Shown piece by piece: positions 26,946-36,181 of a stretch of 64,000 bases of DNA. The notes under the pieces were generated by a model. It did not search any database, was not told the DNA's origin, and saw only the letters and a list, made by a program, of their open reading frames with translations. The stretch comes from Paenibacillus sp. sptzw28 (GTDB taxonomy: Bacteria > Bacillota > Bacilli > Paenibacillales > Paenibacillaceae), in assembly GCF_019550795.1 (NCBI RefSeq), contig NZ_CP080545.1, positions 3,506,001-3,570,000 of the forward strand, read 5' to 3'. Numbering within the stretch: position 1 is the first letter of the stretch; each line of letters starts with the position of its first letter. Both the position numbers and the translations under genes were made by a program.

Positions 26946-27308
26946 TTATTTATGTGGAGTTGCAAATGTGCCCAGGCGTGAAGTATCTTCCGGAAACAGC
27001 TGCATATTGGCAATCTGGACTGTCGTTCGAGCGGACTTCAAGTCCAGCTCGAACTGCTCGCGCAATCCGTAGGGATGCAGCCATCCCTTGTCTATCATCA
27101 GCTCCGAGAGCTCGTCGTGAAGCGCCAGCGCCTCATTGAGTTGAACGCGGAGAATCATTCTTACTTCCGGCGATGCCGTTTCGGATAAAGCGACTGCCGT
27201 ATTTCGCACGCCGGTTTTAACAGTAAGCAGAAATTCGAGCGCAAACGATGCATCTGCAAGCCCCGGCATACCTTCGGCGTTGATGGGGTCCAAAAAATCG
27301 TTATTCAT
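26946..27308 (-). CDS. yraF: Spore coat CotF-family protein, YraF-like
   Basis: 120 residues: LADASFALEFLLTVKTGVRN, then AVALSETASPEVRMILRVQL and KGWLHPYGLREQFELDLKSA, the CotF ferritin-like helices with the conserved tail. GGAGGTAGCC precedes the ATG. Second gene of the operon; starts 11 bp after the yraG-like gene. Clearly paralogous to 25227-25520. Confidence 0.86.
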   Translation of the reverse strand: MNNDFLDPINAEGMPGLADASFALEFLLTVKTGVRNTAVALSETASPEVRMILRVQLNEALALHDELSELMIDKGWLHPYGLREQFELDLKSARTTVQIANMQLFPEDTSRLGTFATPHK

Positions 27309-27319
27309 GGCTACCTCCG

Positions 27320-27526
27320 TTATTGGATCGTCACTTTCCGGTACAGGCTCTCCAAATCTTCTATCGCTTGAATTGACTGTTCTACGTTCTTCTGCATCAA
27401 TGCTTTAAGATCTTTATCGAAAACCAGGCCCTGCATCAATTTCGCTTTGGCCAGGCCGATCGTTTTACAATTAAGCAGCTCATGAATTTCCATCGATTCA
27501 TGCGGCGCCAAGCCTTTTTCGTTCAC
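27320..27526 (-). CDS. yraG: Spore-associated small protein, YraG-like
   Basis: 68 residues from GTG 27526, chosen because CTGGAGG stands about 8 nt upstream; a longer frame to 27547 overlaps that site. ESMEIHELLNCKTIGLAKAK then LMQGLVFDKDLKALMQKNVE parallels the yraE-like gene. First gene of the yra operon. Confidence 0.82.
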   Translation of the reverse strand: MNEKGLAPHESMEIHELLNCKTIGLAKAKLMQGLVFDKDLKALMQKNVEQSIQAIEDLESLYRKVTIQ

Positions 27527-27607
27527 AATAAACACCTCCAGTTCCACCTCAGTGGTATTTTATCCTTTGAAGTGCCGGATATACGGGCCGAAGCTTTAAT
27601 TGACAAC

Positions 27608-27648
27608 AAAAAAACCACTTACCGTTGTCTTCCCGCGATAAGTGGTTC
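27608..27648 (-). terminator. Rho-independent terminator
   Basis: AACCACTTA and TAAGTGGTT arms with a 17-nt loop. On the minus strand T7 follows. It ends the DUF2512 gene just upstream of the yra operon. Confidence 0.85.
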
Positions 27649-27655
27649 TTTAGAC

Positions 27656-27997
27656 CTACGTTGCCGTGATATTCTCCTGCTGAAAGATGTATCGGTGCAG
27701 GAAAGCTTCCGCTACAGCCAAAACCGCCGCTATTGTGAATATTTCCCCCCAGGATAGTCCCCAATCGAAGTAAAACTCAAGGACCAGCAGATACAAGACA
27801 GCCATAACCCCGTCCATTATTGTTGCAACCGTATTATTGGACTGCCGCAGGATGAACTGATCTCCAACAAAGTAGGCGATAACAGTCAAGACCGACGCGG
27901 CAATGAACGCCGTCCAGTACGATATTCCCGTAAAATACGAGAGCAGCAGCGTCACGATCGCTCCGTTTAAGACCCATTTCACTAAAAACTTCAGCAT
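27656..27997 (-). CDS. DUF2512 (YndM-like) membrane protein
   Basis: 113 residues, four hydrophobic helices: WVLNGAIVTLLLSYFTGISY, then ASVLTVIAYFVGDQFILRQS. The Gly-Asp in the second or third helix and the ATIMDGVMAVLYL segment are typical of DUF2512. AAAGGAGG precedes the ATG. The family occurs in spore formers with no agreed function. Its own terminator separates it from the yra operon. Confidence 0.85.
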   Translation of the reverse strand: MLKFLVKWVLNGAIVTLLLSYFTGISYWTAFIAASVLTVIAYFVGDQFILRQSNNTVATIMDGVMAVLYLLVLEFYFDWGLSWGEIFTIAAVLAVAEAFLHRYIFQQENITAT

Positions 27998-28122
27998 CGG
28001 AATTCCTCCTTTATTTTACCTGGTAATGGTGTCCTCAATTGTAGACTTCCCATTAGGACTATTACCTATAACGGTAAAAATAAAGATCTGATTGCTTGCC
28101 GCTGCTTGTTCCCAGTAGCTTG

Positions 28123-28569
28123 TTACTGCTGCAGTTCTTTTATCTGGGTCAATGTTTCATCGATCTGATTCAAGACATCGATGACGCCTGCATTTTGCAG
28201 CGTTTGATTGTTGTAAATGCCGTTCTTGATATCAGCAAGGACCGAATCGATTCCTTCATTCAGCCTGCTGTTGTAATCGGCGATTTTGGCGTGAAGCTCC
28301 TGTGCATATTCGGGGGCTTGCACCTGTGTAAACCGGGACGCTTCTTCCTTCATCGCCGTGAGCTTCTGCTCCAGATTAGTACGCGCATCCAAGTCCGAAA
28401 CCGCTTGTTCGGCCAGATTTCTTGCATCCTGACCGTACGAGCCCAGCTGCTGGACGTAATTGGACGCCTCATCCGCATAATCCAGCGAGCGATTAACTTC
28501 CTCCAGAAGAGAACACCCTCCGAGTAGCAGGGGCACTGCCAAAAGCATGGTTGCCAGTAATGATTTCAT
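28123..28569 (-). CDS. Lipoprotein, DUF6376-like
   Basis: 148 residues. The signal peptide ends in LLLGGCSLLEEV, a type II lipobox with Cys19. The remainder is helical and coiled-coil-like (VQQLGSYGQDARNLAEQAVS, LNQIDETLTQIKELQQ). It resembles the DUF6376 lipoproteins of Bacilli, of unknown function. Monocistronic. Confidence 0.8.
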   Translation of the reverse strand: MKSLLATMLLAVPLLLGGCSLLEEVNRSLDYADEASNYVQQLGSYGQDARNLAEQAVSDLDARTNLEQKLTAMKEEASRFTQVQAPEYAQELHAKIADYNSRLNEGIDSVLADIKNGIYNNQTLQNAGVIDVLNQIDETLTQIKELQQ

Positions 28570-28680
28570 TCTAACTATTCCTCCCTCTCAATATGCTAAT
28601 CATTATTTCCGTATAAAGGCTGTTTACACTTCTCTTCCCTTTATTACGTTTAAGATGGCGAGAGGGTTCACCATTCACAT

Positions 28681-29688
28681 TCAAAACGTTATCGTCCAAC
28701 CGGGCTTTACCTGCTGCTTCGTGTATGAAACGCCGTGAACCTTCAAGCCATTGGCATTTAGTAACGTTATGATGTCGCCTTTGTTACGGAAGAAATCCCG
28801 CTCGCCCGCCGGAATTGACACCGTTAAAAATTGCCCGGGAAGGATTTCCCCTTTTAGCGGGAACTTTCTTTTTGTTTTATTAGCGATCGCCCATTCATTA
28901 AGACTGATAACCTGATCGGTTGCGTTCAAGAGCGTCACATTTTCCAGTCCGGCGGACGTTTGCGCCGGTTTCACAACCGCACCAACGATGAGTATAGTGC
29001 CAGTCTTCGGTATGACAGAGCCGGGAGGATCTACCGAGTCTTGATTAATCGCATGACCGGTAACGTCATCCGTGTGCCAGGATTGGGATTGAAAGGCCAG
29101 GAATACGGCAATCCATTTGTTCTCCGCCGGGAAATGAAAGAGCAGCCCCCCGTCCTGATAAACGCCGTCGTCTCTTTTATATGGCCCTACATTGCCTTGG
29201 TTCATATGAATATCATGAACGCCTCGCCCCGGAGAAAATCCGAAAATTTTGTCCGGTTTGTTTTCCGGGCCCCACTGCTCGCCGAATGCGTAAAGGATTC
29301 CGTCATCGGACTCCATGGATCTTCTGACATAGTGGTCGATTTTTTCATTCAAATCGTTATCTTGTCCGGGAATGTCGAAGGCGAGCGGCGCCATCTCGTT
29401 GCGGTCGAACAAGTTGCTTCTGATATAATCCAAGGCGATGCCGTCAGGCTTGCTTTCCAAGCTTGTAAATCCGTGAGGAAGATCAATTACCGAGGTTGAT
29501 ACGACATGCTGAAAGTCTTCATTGGTATAATACAGCAGCTCCGAAGGGGACAACTTGGATTTGACGTTTACCGCAATGCGGAAACGCTCCTCACCTGCTA
29601 TTGCGTAAATCTGGTAGTGCGGATTTTCAATTGTACCGGCACTGCTGCCGATCACTTTGCCTTTTAATACGCCGTAATTTATTGGCAT
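28681..29688 (-). CDS. DUF2278 (YukJ-like) protein with C-terminal lamin-tail-like domain
   Basis: 335 residues from ATG 29688 (AAAGGCGGG upstream). The open frame extends to 29868 but without a site. MPINYGVLKGKVIGSSAGTI and the GRGVHDIHMNQGN and DGVYQDGGLLFHFP blocks are characteristic of DUF2278. The last about 100 residues (LENVTLLNATDQVISLNEWA, FFRNKGDIITLLNANGLKVH) look like an LTD beta-sandwich, often found in secreted nucleases, yet no signal peptide is present. Function unknown. Confidence 0.8.
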   Translation of the reverse strand: MPINYGVLKGKVIGSSAGTIENPHYQIYAIAGEERFRIAVNVKSKLSPSELLYYTNEDFQHVVSTSVIDLPHGFTSLESKPDGIALDYIRSNLFDRNEMAPLAFDIPGQDNDLNEKIDHYVRRSMESDDGILYAFGEQWGPENKPDKIFGFSPGRGVHDIHMNQGNVGPYKRDDGVYQDGGLLFHFPAENKWIAVFLAFQSQSWHTDDVTGHAINQDSVDPPGSVIPKTGTILIVGAVVKPAQTSAGLENVTLLNATDQVISLNEWAIANKTKRKFPLKGEILPGQFLTVSIPAGERDFFRNKGDIITLLNANGLKVHGVSYTKQQVKPGWTITF

Positions 29689-29824
29689 GAGGACCCGCCT
29701 TTCATCGACCTGGTGATATGGAACTGAATTTATTATACAATTTTGAATTGTGTATGAGATATTTGTTTTGTAAAATTTCCATGCCGCTTTCGAGTGTACA
29801 CCACCGTGATAATAAAATTTTAGA

Positions 29825-29854
29825 TTGACACACATTGACTCATAATGGTAATAT
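29825..29854 (+). promoter_or_regulatory. Sigma-A-like promoter of the ABC-2 operon
   Basis: TTGACA (29825-29830) and TAATAT (29849-29854) with an 18-bp spacer, about 42 bp ahead of the ATPase start. Confidence 0.6.
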
Positions 29855-29895
29855 CTTGTTCCTGTCACACTTCAGAGGTATGGAGGTATCGCTAT

Positions 29896-30873
29896 TTGAT
29901 AACTGTAAACGGAATCAGTAAATCGTTCCTGGTAGCCAAGCGGCCATCGGGTCTGAGGCATGCGGTAAAATCGCTATTTCATCGGGAATACACGACTGTC
30001 GAAGCGCTTCAGGATATCTCGTTCTCCATAGCGCCCGGCGAAATTGTCGGTTACATCGGGCCAAACGGGGCGGGGAAGTCTACCACTATCAAAATCATGA
30101 GCGGCATCCTGGTGCCGGACCGAGGCACCTGTTCAATCAAGGGATATACGCCATGGCTGGAACGCGTACCCTACGTTAAGAACATCGGTGTCGTGTTCGG
30201 CCAGCGCTGTCAGCTATGGTGGGATGTACCTGTCATGGATTCATTCGAGCTTCTCCGCGATATCTACAACGTACCACAGCTGGAATTCAAGGATACTCTG
30301 GCGCTGCTGATCGAGACACTTGATCTGGAGGGCATCATTAACACGCCTGTTCGGCAGCTAAGCCTCGGGCAGCGAATGCGTTGCGAGATTGCCGCTTCTC
30401 TTCTTCATAATCCAAGTATCCTGTTTCTGGATGAGCCGACAATCGGCCTCGACGCTGTCTCCAAGATCGCGGTGCGCCACTTTATCAAGACCATCAACAA
30501 AGAGAAGGGTGTCACCGTTATCCTCACGACTCACGACATGAACGATATCGAGGCGCTTGCTGACAGAATTCTGCTGGTCGGTAAAGGTACCCTGCTTTAC
30601 GACGGGAGCGTCCAGCGTTTGCGGAGCCGGTTCAGCACCAGAAGGACAATTACCGCCGAGTATCGCGAGAATTCCGTCCCTCTTGATATTCCGGGGGCAT
30701 CCGTCTTGTCATGGACGCCTGACCGGGCGATTCTTAGCGTCGACACCGAGCAGGTTATGATTTCGGATACGCTGACCAGGCTGTCGGCCCAAGTCGACCT
30801 GGTGGATGTCACGATCGATACTCAACCGATTGAGGATATTATTGTCCAGCTGTATAAGGAGTACCAGTTATGA
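29896..30873 (+). CDS. ABC-2-type transporter ATPase
   Basis: 325 residues from TTG 29896; ATGGAGG just upstream decides this start over the longer in-frame ATG. Walker A GPNGAGKST, signature LSLGQRMRCEIA, Walker B ILFLDEPTIGLD, H-loop TTHDMND. The extended C-terminal part is typical of the DUF990-associated ATPases. First gene of a three-gene exporter operon; it overlaps the next gene by 4 bp. Confidence 0.93.
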   Translation: MITVNGISKSFLVAKRPSGLRHAVKSLFHREYTTVEALQDISFSIAPGEIVGYIGPNGAGKSTTIKIMSGILVPDRGTCSIKGYTPWLERVPYVKNIGVVFGQRCQLWWDVPVMDSFELLRDIYNVPQLEFKDTLALLIETLDLEGIINTPVRQLSLGQRMRCEIAASLLHNPSILFLDEPTIGLDAVSKIAVRHFIKTINKEKGVTVILTTHDMNDIEALADRILLVGKGTLLYDGSVQRLRSRFSTRRTITAEYRENSVPLDIPGASVLSWTPDRAILSVDTEQVMISDTLTRLSAQVDLVDVTIDTQPIEDIIVQLYKEYQL

Positions 30874-31676
30874 TGAAAGCCTACATATCCGTATTCAAGC
30901 TGCGCATCAGCAATGGGCTGCAGTACCGTGCGGCGGCGTTAGCCGGAGTCGGCACGCAATTTTTCTTCGGCTTTATATTCATCATGATCTTTGAAGCCTT
31001 CTACGCTCAAGCTAGTCAGACTCCCCCAATGACGCTTTCCCAGGTAATCACCTATACATGGCTCAAGCAGGCGTTCCTTGCTTTTGTCGTTCTGTGGCTC
31101 AGGGATAACGAGTTGTTCCAGCTGATCACAACCGGTAATATTGCCTATGAGCTGTGCAGACCAACCGGCATTTACGGACTCTGGTACGCCAAGCTTCTCG
31201 CCCAGCGATTATCCAGCGCTCTGCTGCGGTGCTTCCCGATACTTATCGTGGTTCTCTTCCTGCCCCAGCCCTACGGACTCCAGCTTCCTCCGGATCTTTC
31301 GTCGTTTCTCTTGTTTCTCGTCGTGCTTATTGTCGGCCTGATGATGATCGTCGCCCTTTCGATGCTGATCTACATTTCAGTGTTCGTCACAATGTCGCCG
31401 GCCGGATCGCTATTGATGTTCAGCGTTTTCGGGGAATTTCTCGCCGGACTGGTCATTCCCGTACCGCTCATGCCAGGCTGGATGCAGCAGATCGTTTACT
31501 TGCTCCCGTTCCATTGGACTGCCGATTTTCCGTTTCGCGTGTTCACCGGCAACCTGTCGAAGTCCGAAGCCGTGAAGGGATTAATGATTCAGATTATCTG
31601 GCTGACTGCGCTGATCGCCTTTGGCAAGATTGCCATGGACAAAGCGCTTCGGCACATAGTCGTCCAGGGAGGATGA
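30870..31676 (+). CDS. ABC-2 permease (DUF990 type), first subunit
   Basis: 268 residues, six predicted helices. LRISNGLQYRAAALAGVGTQ is the conserved N-terminal cytoplasmic segment of this permease family. ATGA overlap with the ATPase stop. Partner of the permease at 31681. Substrate unknown. Confidence 0.9.
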   Translation: MMKAYISVFKLRISNGLQYRAAALAGVGTQFFFGFIFIMIFEAFYAQASQTPPMTLSQVITYTWLKQAFLAFVVLWLRDNELFQLITTGNIAYELCRPTGIYGLWYAKLLAQRLSSALLRCFPILIVVLFLPQPYGLQLPPDLSSFLLFLVVLIVGLMMIVALSMLIYISVFVTMSPAGSLLMFSVFGEFLAGLVIPVPLMPGWMQQIVYLLPFHWTADFPFRVFTGNLSKSEAVKGLMIQIIWLTALIAFGKIAMDKALRHIVVQGG

Positions 31677-31680
31677 TAAG

Positions 31681-32463
31681 GTGAAACTTTATTTCAAATA
31701 CATCCGGCTTCTGTTAAAATCGCAAATGCAGTATCGCGCTTCATTCCTGCTGCTTACCGCCGGACAATGCTTGACGCCTTTCACTGTGTTCGCCGGGTTG
31801 TACTTCCTGTTCGAGAGATTCGGACAGGTTAAAGGATGGAGCTTCTATGAGGTGGCACTGTGCTTCGCGGTGACTCAAATGGCGTTTACGATTACCGAAT
31901 GTTTCGCGCGCGGCTTCGACACATTCTCGACGCTTATCGTGGACGGAGATTTCGACAGGCTGCTTGTTCGTCCGAGAAGCACCATCATACAGGTGCTCGG
32001 ATCCCGGTTCGAATTCGCCCGAATCGGACGCCTTTTTCTCAGTGCAGTCGTCCTTGGTTGGGCCGCTCTCCACATTGACGCCTACTGGTCTCCCTTCAAG
32101 ATCATAGCGCTTATATTGATGATTCTGAGCGGTGTTGTCATATTCACGGGCATTTTCATTCTGGCTGCATCAATCAGCTTCTGGACCGTGCAAGGACTCG
32201 AAATCGCGAATATTTTTACCGACGGCGGACGGGAGATGACGCAATACCCGCTCAACATTTATCAGACGTGGGTGAAAAGATTTTTTACATTCGTTATTCC
32301 CTTCGGATTTGTCAACTATATACCCTTGCTCTATATCCTCGGCAAGCTCGGCGGCGGCGGTCCTCTGTATGCCTTCACCCCGCTGATCGGCTTCCTGTTT
32401 CTCGTTCCTTGCCTGGTCGTGTGGCGTATCGGAGTGCGTCACTACCGGTCTACCGGTTCTTGA
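31681..32463 (+). CDS. ABC-2 permease (DUF990 type), second subunit
   Basis: 260 residues from GTG 31681, with GGGAGGATG ahead. YIRLLLKSQMQYRASFLLLT matches the first permease in layout. Six helices, ending VPCLVVWRIGVRHYRSTGS. The complete ATPase plus two permeases suggests an export heterodimer; cell-envelope or antibiotic export is common but unproven. Confidence 0.9.
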   Translation: MKLYFKYIRLLLKSQMQYRASFLLLTAGQCLTPFTVFAGLYFLFERFGQVKGWSFYEVALCFAVTQMAFTITECFARGFDTFSTLIVDGDFDRLLVRPRSTIIQVLGSRFEFARIGRLFLSAVVLGWAALHIDAYWSPFKIIALILMILSGVVIFTGIFILAASISFWTVQGLEIANIFTDGGREMTQYPLNIYQTWVKRFFTFVIPFGFVNYIPLLYILGKLGGGGPLYAFTPLIGFLFLVPCLVVWRIGVRHYRSTGS

Positions 32464-32471
32464 TGAAAGTA

Positions 32472-32507
32472 AAAAAGCCGGAACCCCAGTATGGGGCTTC
32501 CGGCTTT
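32472..32507. terminator. Bidirectional rho-independent terminator
   Basis: AAAGCCGGAA-CCCC and GGGG-CTTCCGGCTTT arms with one bulge, between the ABC-2 operon and the convergent M42 peptidase. Confidence 0.85.
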
Positions 32508-32541
32508 AACAATCTTTATTGCGGCATTCGAAATCATATTA

Positions 32542-33615
32542 CTAGCCGAACAGCTCGTTAACCTTGTCCCGGTCCAGCTTCTTGATCACTGCCGTCAGAA
32601 GCGCTGCGGCTTGATCAAAATCGCTCTTCGACATTATCGCATTATGGCTGTGAATGTACCGGGTCGCAAAGCCCACAACGAGGGAAGGGCATCCGATCCC
32701 GCTCGTATGGAATTTACCAGCATCCGTACCGCCGCCGGATAATGCGTCCACCTGCACCTTGATGCCGTTTTCTTCGGCTGTATCCATTACAAGATCGCGC
32801 AGTCCGGTATGCGGAACCATAGAGGCATCAAAAAGCAGCACCAGCGGACCGTCGCCGACATTGCATGCCATATGCTGCGATTCGTTGCCGGGGGTATCGT
32901 AAGCTATGCCCACATCGAGCGCGAAAGCAATATCGGGCTCGACCAGGTTCGCGACTGTACCCGCCCCGCGAAGCCCCACTTCCTCCTGAACAGTGGCTCC
33001 CGCGTAAACGATGTTAGGGTGTTCCCCATTTTGCAGCCTTTTGAGAACCTCTACCGCAAGCGCGCAACCTGCACGATTATCCAGTGCTTTGCCCACCCAC
33101 AGCTCGCCGCCGCGCATCGTTGTAAATTCGGAAACGGGAACGATCCAGTCTCCCGGTCTAACGCCCATTTCTTTGGCATCCTCTTCATCTTTCGCGCCAA
33201 TATCGATATATAGATCCTTCAGCTCCATTACTTTTTCGCGTTCTTCCTTTTTCAATATGTGCGGCGCCTTGGAGCCGATGATGCCTATATATTCGCCTTT
33301 GCGGGTTTTTACCTTCACACGCTGCGACAGAACATTATGCGGCCACCATCCGCCGAGCTGGTGGAAACGGAGAAATCCCTTGGGGGTGATTTGCGTGACC
33401 ATAAATCCGATTTCGTCCAAATGTCCGGCCAGCAGAACCTTCGGTCCGTCAGCCCGGCCCGTTTTCTTGCCTAACACGCCTCCAAGCCGGTCTTTTACAA
33501 TTTCGTCGCTTAAAGGCTGTAAATATTCCTGCATGACAGTGCGCACTTCACGTTCGTGTCCTGGTACTCCGTCAGTTTCCGTCAGCTGTTTCATCATCTG
33601 CGTCATTGCATCCAT
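32542..33615 (-). CDS. M42-family aminopeptidase
   Basis: 357 residues. Co-catalytic metal ligands are visible in order: His/Asp in LAGHLDEIGFM, Asp in KALDNRAGCAL, Glu pair in TVQEEVGLRGA, Asp in FALDVGIAYD, His in TRYIHSHNA. AAGGAGTG lies ahead of the start. Cytosolic di-metal, dodecamer-forming aminopeptidase or glucanase-annotated family (YsdC/YtoP-like). A second M42 gene lies at 42387. Confidence 0.93.
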   Translation of the reverse strand: MDAMTQMMKQLTETDGVPGHEREVRTVMQEYLQPLSDEIVKDRLGGVLGKKTGRADGPKVLLAGHLDEIGFMVTQITPKGFLRFHQLGGWWPHNVLSQRVKVKTRKGEYIGIIGSKAPHILKKEEREKVMELKDLYIDIGAKDEEDAKEMGVRPGDWIVPVSEFTTMRGGELWVGKALDNRAGCALAVEVLKRLQNGEHPNIVYAGATVQEEVGLRGAGTVANLVEPDIAFALDVGIAYDTPGNESQHMACNVGDGPLVLLFDASMVPHTGLRDLVMDTAEENGIKVQVDALSGGGTDAGKFHTSGIGCPSLVVGFATRYIHSHNAIMSKSDFDQAAALLTAVIKKLDRDKVNELFG

Positions 33616-33736
33616 TATGAGATATTCACTCCTTGTTTAGTAATATTGGCTTAATTACTCCGGTTATACGCGCTGATGTCTACTTAAACGTTCGACAACA
33701 GGAAGGGAATTCCTTTTCAAATGAACTCTGCAGCGC

Positions 33737-34978
33737 TTACACCCTGCTGCGTCTTGCAATCAATACCATATAAGTGACAATCGCGCCGGCTTCGCAAGCT
33801 GCAATGACGATAGCGAGCGGGACAGCCGTACCGCTGCCGGCGATACCGACGAACGGTGCCGCGACTCCGCCGAAAATGAAGGAGAGCAAACCGAGCAGAG
33901 CCGAAGCGCTGCCTGCTGCCTGCCCCTGATTCTGCATCGCCAGTGCGAATGTTGAGGTACTAACGATACCGACGCTTGATACGATGAGGAACAGCGCAGG
34001 TAATATCGTATACAGTCCAATACCGGCAGCGGCAGCAGCAAGCAGCAAAGCGCCCCCTCCCGCAGCGATCGATAGACCTGCCGCGAGCAGCTTGCTTTCT
34101 CCGACCCGCGCGGCGAGCCGTCCTGTAGCCTGGCTTGCTATGATGATACCCAGACCGTTCACTGCGAAGCATAAGCTGTACATTTGCGGCGATAGACCGA
34201 AGATATCCTGGAGGACAAACGGCGACCCGGCTATATAAGCGAACATGGCTGCCATAACGAGTCCTTGCGTGAGCGCAAAACCCATAAACGTCCGGTTGCC
34301 AAGAAGGCGTCCGAACGCCGTGAAAGTGGTCCGTATCCCCCCGCTCATCCTCCTCTCGGGCGGAAGCGTTTCCCGGAAGCCTAAGCAGACGGCCGCAGCC
34401 ATCACCGCCCCGATAACCGCGAGCACTGCAAATACGCCCCGCCAGTTAGTGATCTGAAGAATTTGTGCGCCGACGACAGGGGCTAGTATCGGAGCGGCGC
34501 CGTTCACCAGCATGAGCAGTGCGAAGAACTTGGTCATTTCCGTTCCTGAATATAAATCGCGAACAACAGCCCTGCTGATGACAATACCTGCCGCGCCGGC
34601 CATCCCCTGAATAAACCTCAGACCCACGAACGTCCAGATCGATGGAGCATAGACGCATAATACCGACGATACCGCATAAACGATGAGTCCCGCTATGAGG
34701 GGCAGCCGCCGTCCGCGGATATCGCTAAGAGGTCCTGCGAACAGCTGCCCTAGCGACAATCCGAGCATACATGCGGTGAGGCTGAGCTGAATAAGCGAAG
34801 CGCTCGTGTGCAGATCATCCCCAATCGCCGGCAGCGCCGGCAAGTACATATCCAGTGACAGCGGTCCGAACGAAGCCAATGAGCCAAGAATGATAGCCAT
34901 CCATAATCGTTTCGAGCGTCTGAGCGGTTCGGCGGCAGCTTCCTCGGCATTTGTCTGCATGTCAGCCATTATACTCAT
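33737..34978 (-). CDS. Bcr/CflA-family multidrug MFS transporter
   Basis: 413 residues from ATG 34978 (ATG 34969 is also possible; GGGGG lies just ahead). ASFGPLSLDMYLPALPAIGD and GPLSDIRGRRLPLIAGLIVY are the Bcr/CflA helix 1 and loop 2-3 motifs; RFIQGMAGAAGIVISRAVVR is the helix 4-5 block. Proton-driven drug or dipeptide efflux. Divergent from the ycgR-like gene with about 100 bp between. Confidence 0.9.
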   Translation of the reverse strand: MSIMADMQTNAEEAAAEPLRRSKRLWMAIILGSLASFGPLSLDMYLPALPAIGDDLHTSASLIQLSLTACMLGLSLGQLFAGPLSDIRGRRLPLIAGLIVYAVSSVLCVYAPSIWTFVGLRFIQGMAGAAGIVISRAVVRDLYSGTEMTKFFALLMLVNGAAPILAPVVGAQILQITNWRGVFAVLAVIGAVMAAAVCLGFRETLPPERRMSGGIRTTFTAFGRLLGNRTFMGFALTQGLVMAAMFAYIAGSPFVLQDIFGLSPQMYSLCFAVNGLGIIIASQATGRLAARVGESKLLAAGLSIAAGGGALLLAAAAAGIGLYTILPALFLIVSSVGIVSTSTFALAMQNQGQAAGSASALLGLLSFIFGGVAAPFVGIAGSGTAVPLAIVIAACEAGAIVTYMVLIARRSRV

Positions 34979-35002
34979 CAACCCCCGGTCGGAATTCGTA
35001 AT

Positions 35003-35018
35003 TGCTCTTTGAAGAGCA
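35003..35018. promoter_or_regulatory. Palindrome abutting a -10 box
   Basis: TGCTCTT-TG-AAGAGCA is a perfect dyad directly before TATAAT (35019-35024) in the divergent region of the Bcr/CflA and ycgR-like genes. Its position fits a repressor operator. TCGTAAT immediately upstream resembles a Zur half-site, but only one half is seen. Confidence 0.4.
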
Positions 35019-35080
35019 TATAATAGAATCTATCAAATCCACAGCTCACGATTCTTGGCTTACTAGTCTGGAGGCGAAAA

Positions 35081-36166
35081 ATGCGAGTCCCGCTACCTTT
35101 AACACGACCAAGAAATCCCATGCTGCTGGCGGCGGTTATAGCCGGTATTGCATTAGTCACGATGATTCTCGCAACATGGAATCTGCCGAAGCTTGATTCC
35201 GAATTTACCGCGAACTTCAAAACGATATTCATCAGCATTTTGCTGGAGGCTCTGCCTTTTATGATGCTTGGGGTGCTGTTTTCAGCGCTCCTGGAAGTGT
35301 TCGTTTCGGAAAAAACAGTGCGCCGGTTCATTCCGGACAATCCCCTGCTCGCTATTCCGTACGCATGCCTGCTCGGGTTCATTTTTCCCATATGCGAATG
35401 CGGCCTCACTCCGGTTATACGCCGGCTGATGAGTAAGGGCATGCCGCTCTATGTAGCTATCGTGTTTATTATTGCGGGACCGATTATTAACCCGATAGTC
35501 TTGATCTCAACGATTGTCGCGTTCCGGATTCAGCCGTCAATCGCTTATTACCGGCTGGGACTCGCTTTTGCAATAGCAGTGATTATCGGTTTGTTCATTT
35601 GGCGTACCGTGAAAGCCGACCCCCGGCGGACGGCTGCGTTATCCGCTCCTCGCCCTGTTACCGTGAAGCGGATGAAGCTGGCTGGGGAGAACAGGCTTCA
35701 TCAGATATCGCATGCCTTGGCCGACGGGCCTGATGTGCGGGAGCATTCACACAGGGGAAGCAGGATCTCCTCGCTGCTCAGCCATGCCATTGCGGAATTT
35801 TTCGAAATGGGCAAATATTTGCTGTTCGGCTCCATCCTTACCGCTCTGGTTCAAACGCTTGTTTCCCGAAATGATTTGACTTCGCTTGGCGAGGGCCTGA
35901 TCAGCTCCCACTTGTTCATGATGGGGTTTGCTTATGTACTGTCGCTTTGCTCAACATCGGATGCCTTCGTCGCATCTTCTTTCATTACTTTATTCACGAA
36001 AGGCTCCCTGCTTACCTTCATGCTGCTTGGACCGATGCTCGATATGAAGAGCACGATCATGCTTCTGTCTGTTTTCAAAACCAGATTCGTACTGCTTCTC
36101 GCTGCATTGATATCAATCACGGTACTGCTCGTCACGATCATCGCAGAGCAGATTCTACCGATGTAA
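35081..36166 (+). CDS. ycgR: UPF0718-type permease, YcgR-like
   Basis: 361 residues, eight predicted helices in two blocks with a central cytoplasmic loop rich in His and Arg. The signature FIFPICECGLTPVIRRLMSK and the later YVLSLCSTSDAFVASSF (Cys motifs in membrane context) are characteristic of DUF318/YraQ permeases. GGAGGCG precedes the ATG. It forms a pair with the YcgQ-like gene 16 bp on. A divalent-metal role is proposed for the family; nothing here proves it. Confidence 0.88.
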   Translation: MRVPLPLTRPRNPMLLAAVIAGIALVTMILATWNLPKLDSEFTANFKTIFISILLEALPFMMLGVLFSALLEVFVSEKTVRRFIPDNPLLAIPYACLLGFIFPICECGLTPVIRRLMSKGMPLYVAIVFIIAGPIINPIVLISTIVAFRIQPSIAYYRLGLAFAIAVIIGLFIWRTVKADPRRTAALSAPRPVTVKRMKLAGENRLHQISHALADGPDVREHSHRGSRISSLLSHAIAEFFEMGKYLLFGSILTALVQTLVSRNDLTSLGEGLISSHLFMMGFAYVLSLCSTSDAFVASSFITLFTKGSLLTFMLLGPMLDMKSTIMLLSVFKTRFVLLLAALISITVLLVTIIAEQILPM

Positions 36167-36181
36167 GGAGTGACTGTCCGT

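Noticed and set aside
25511..27139. Long plus-strand ORF (542 codons) antisense to the yra operon
   Set aside because: It lies opposite five well-supported spore genes, has no ribosome site or domain, and its composition is that of a mirrored coding strand.
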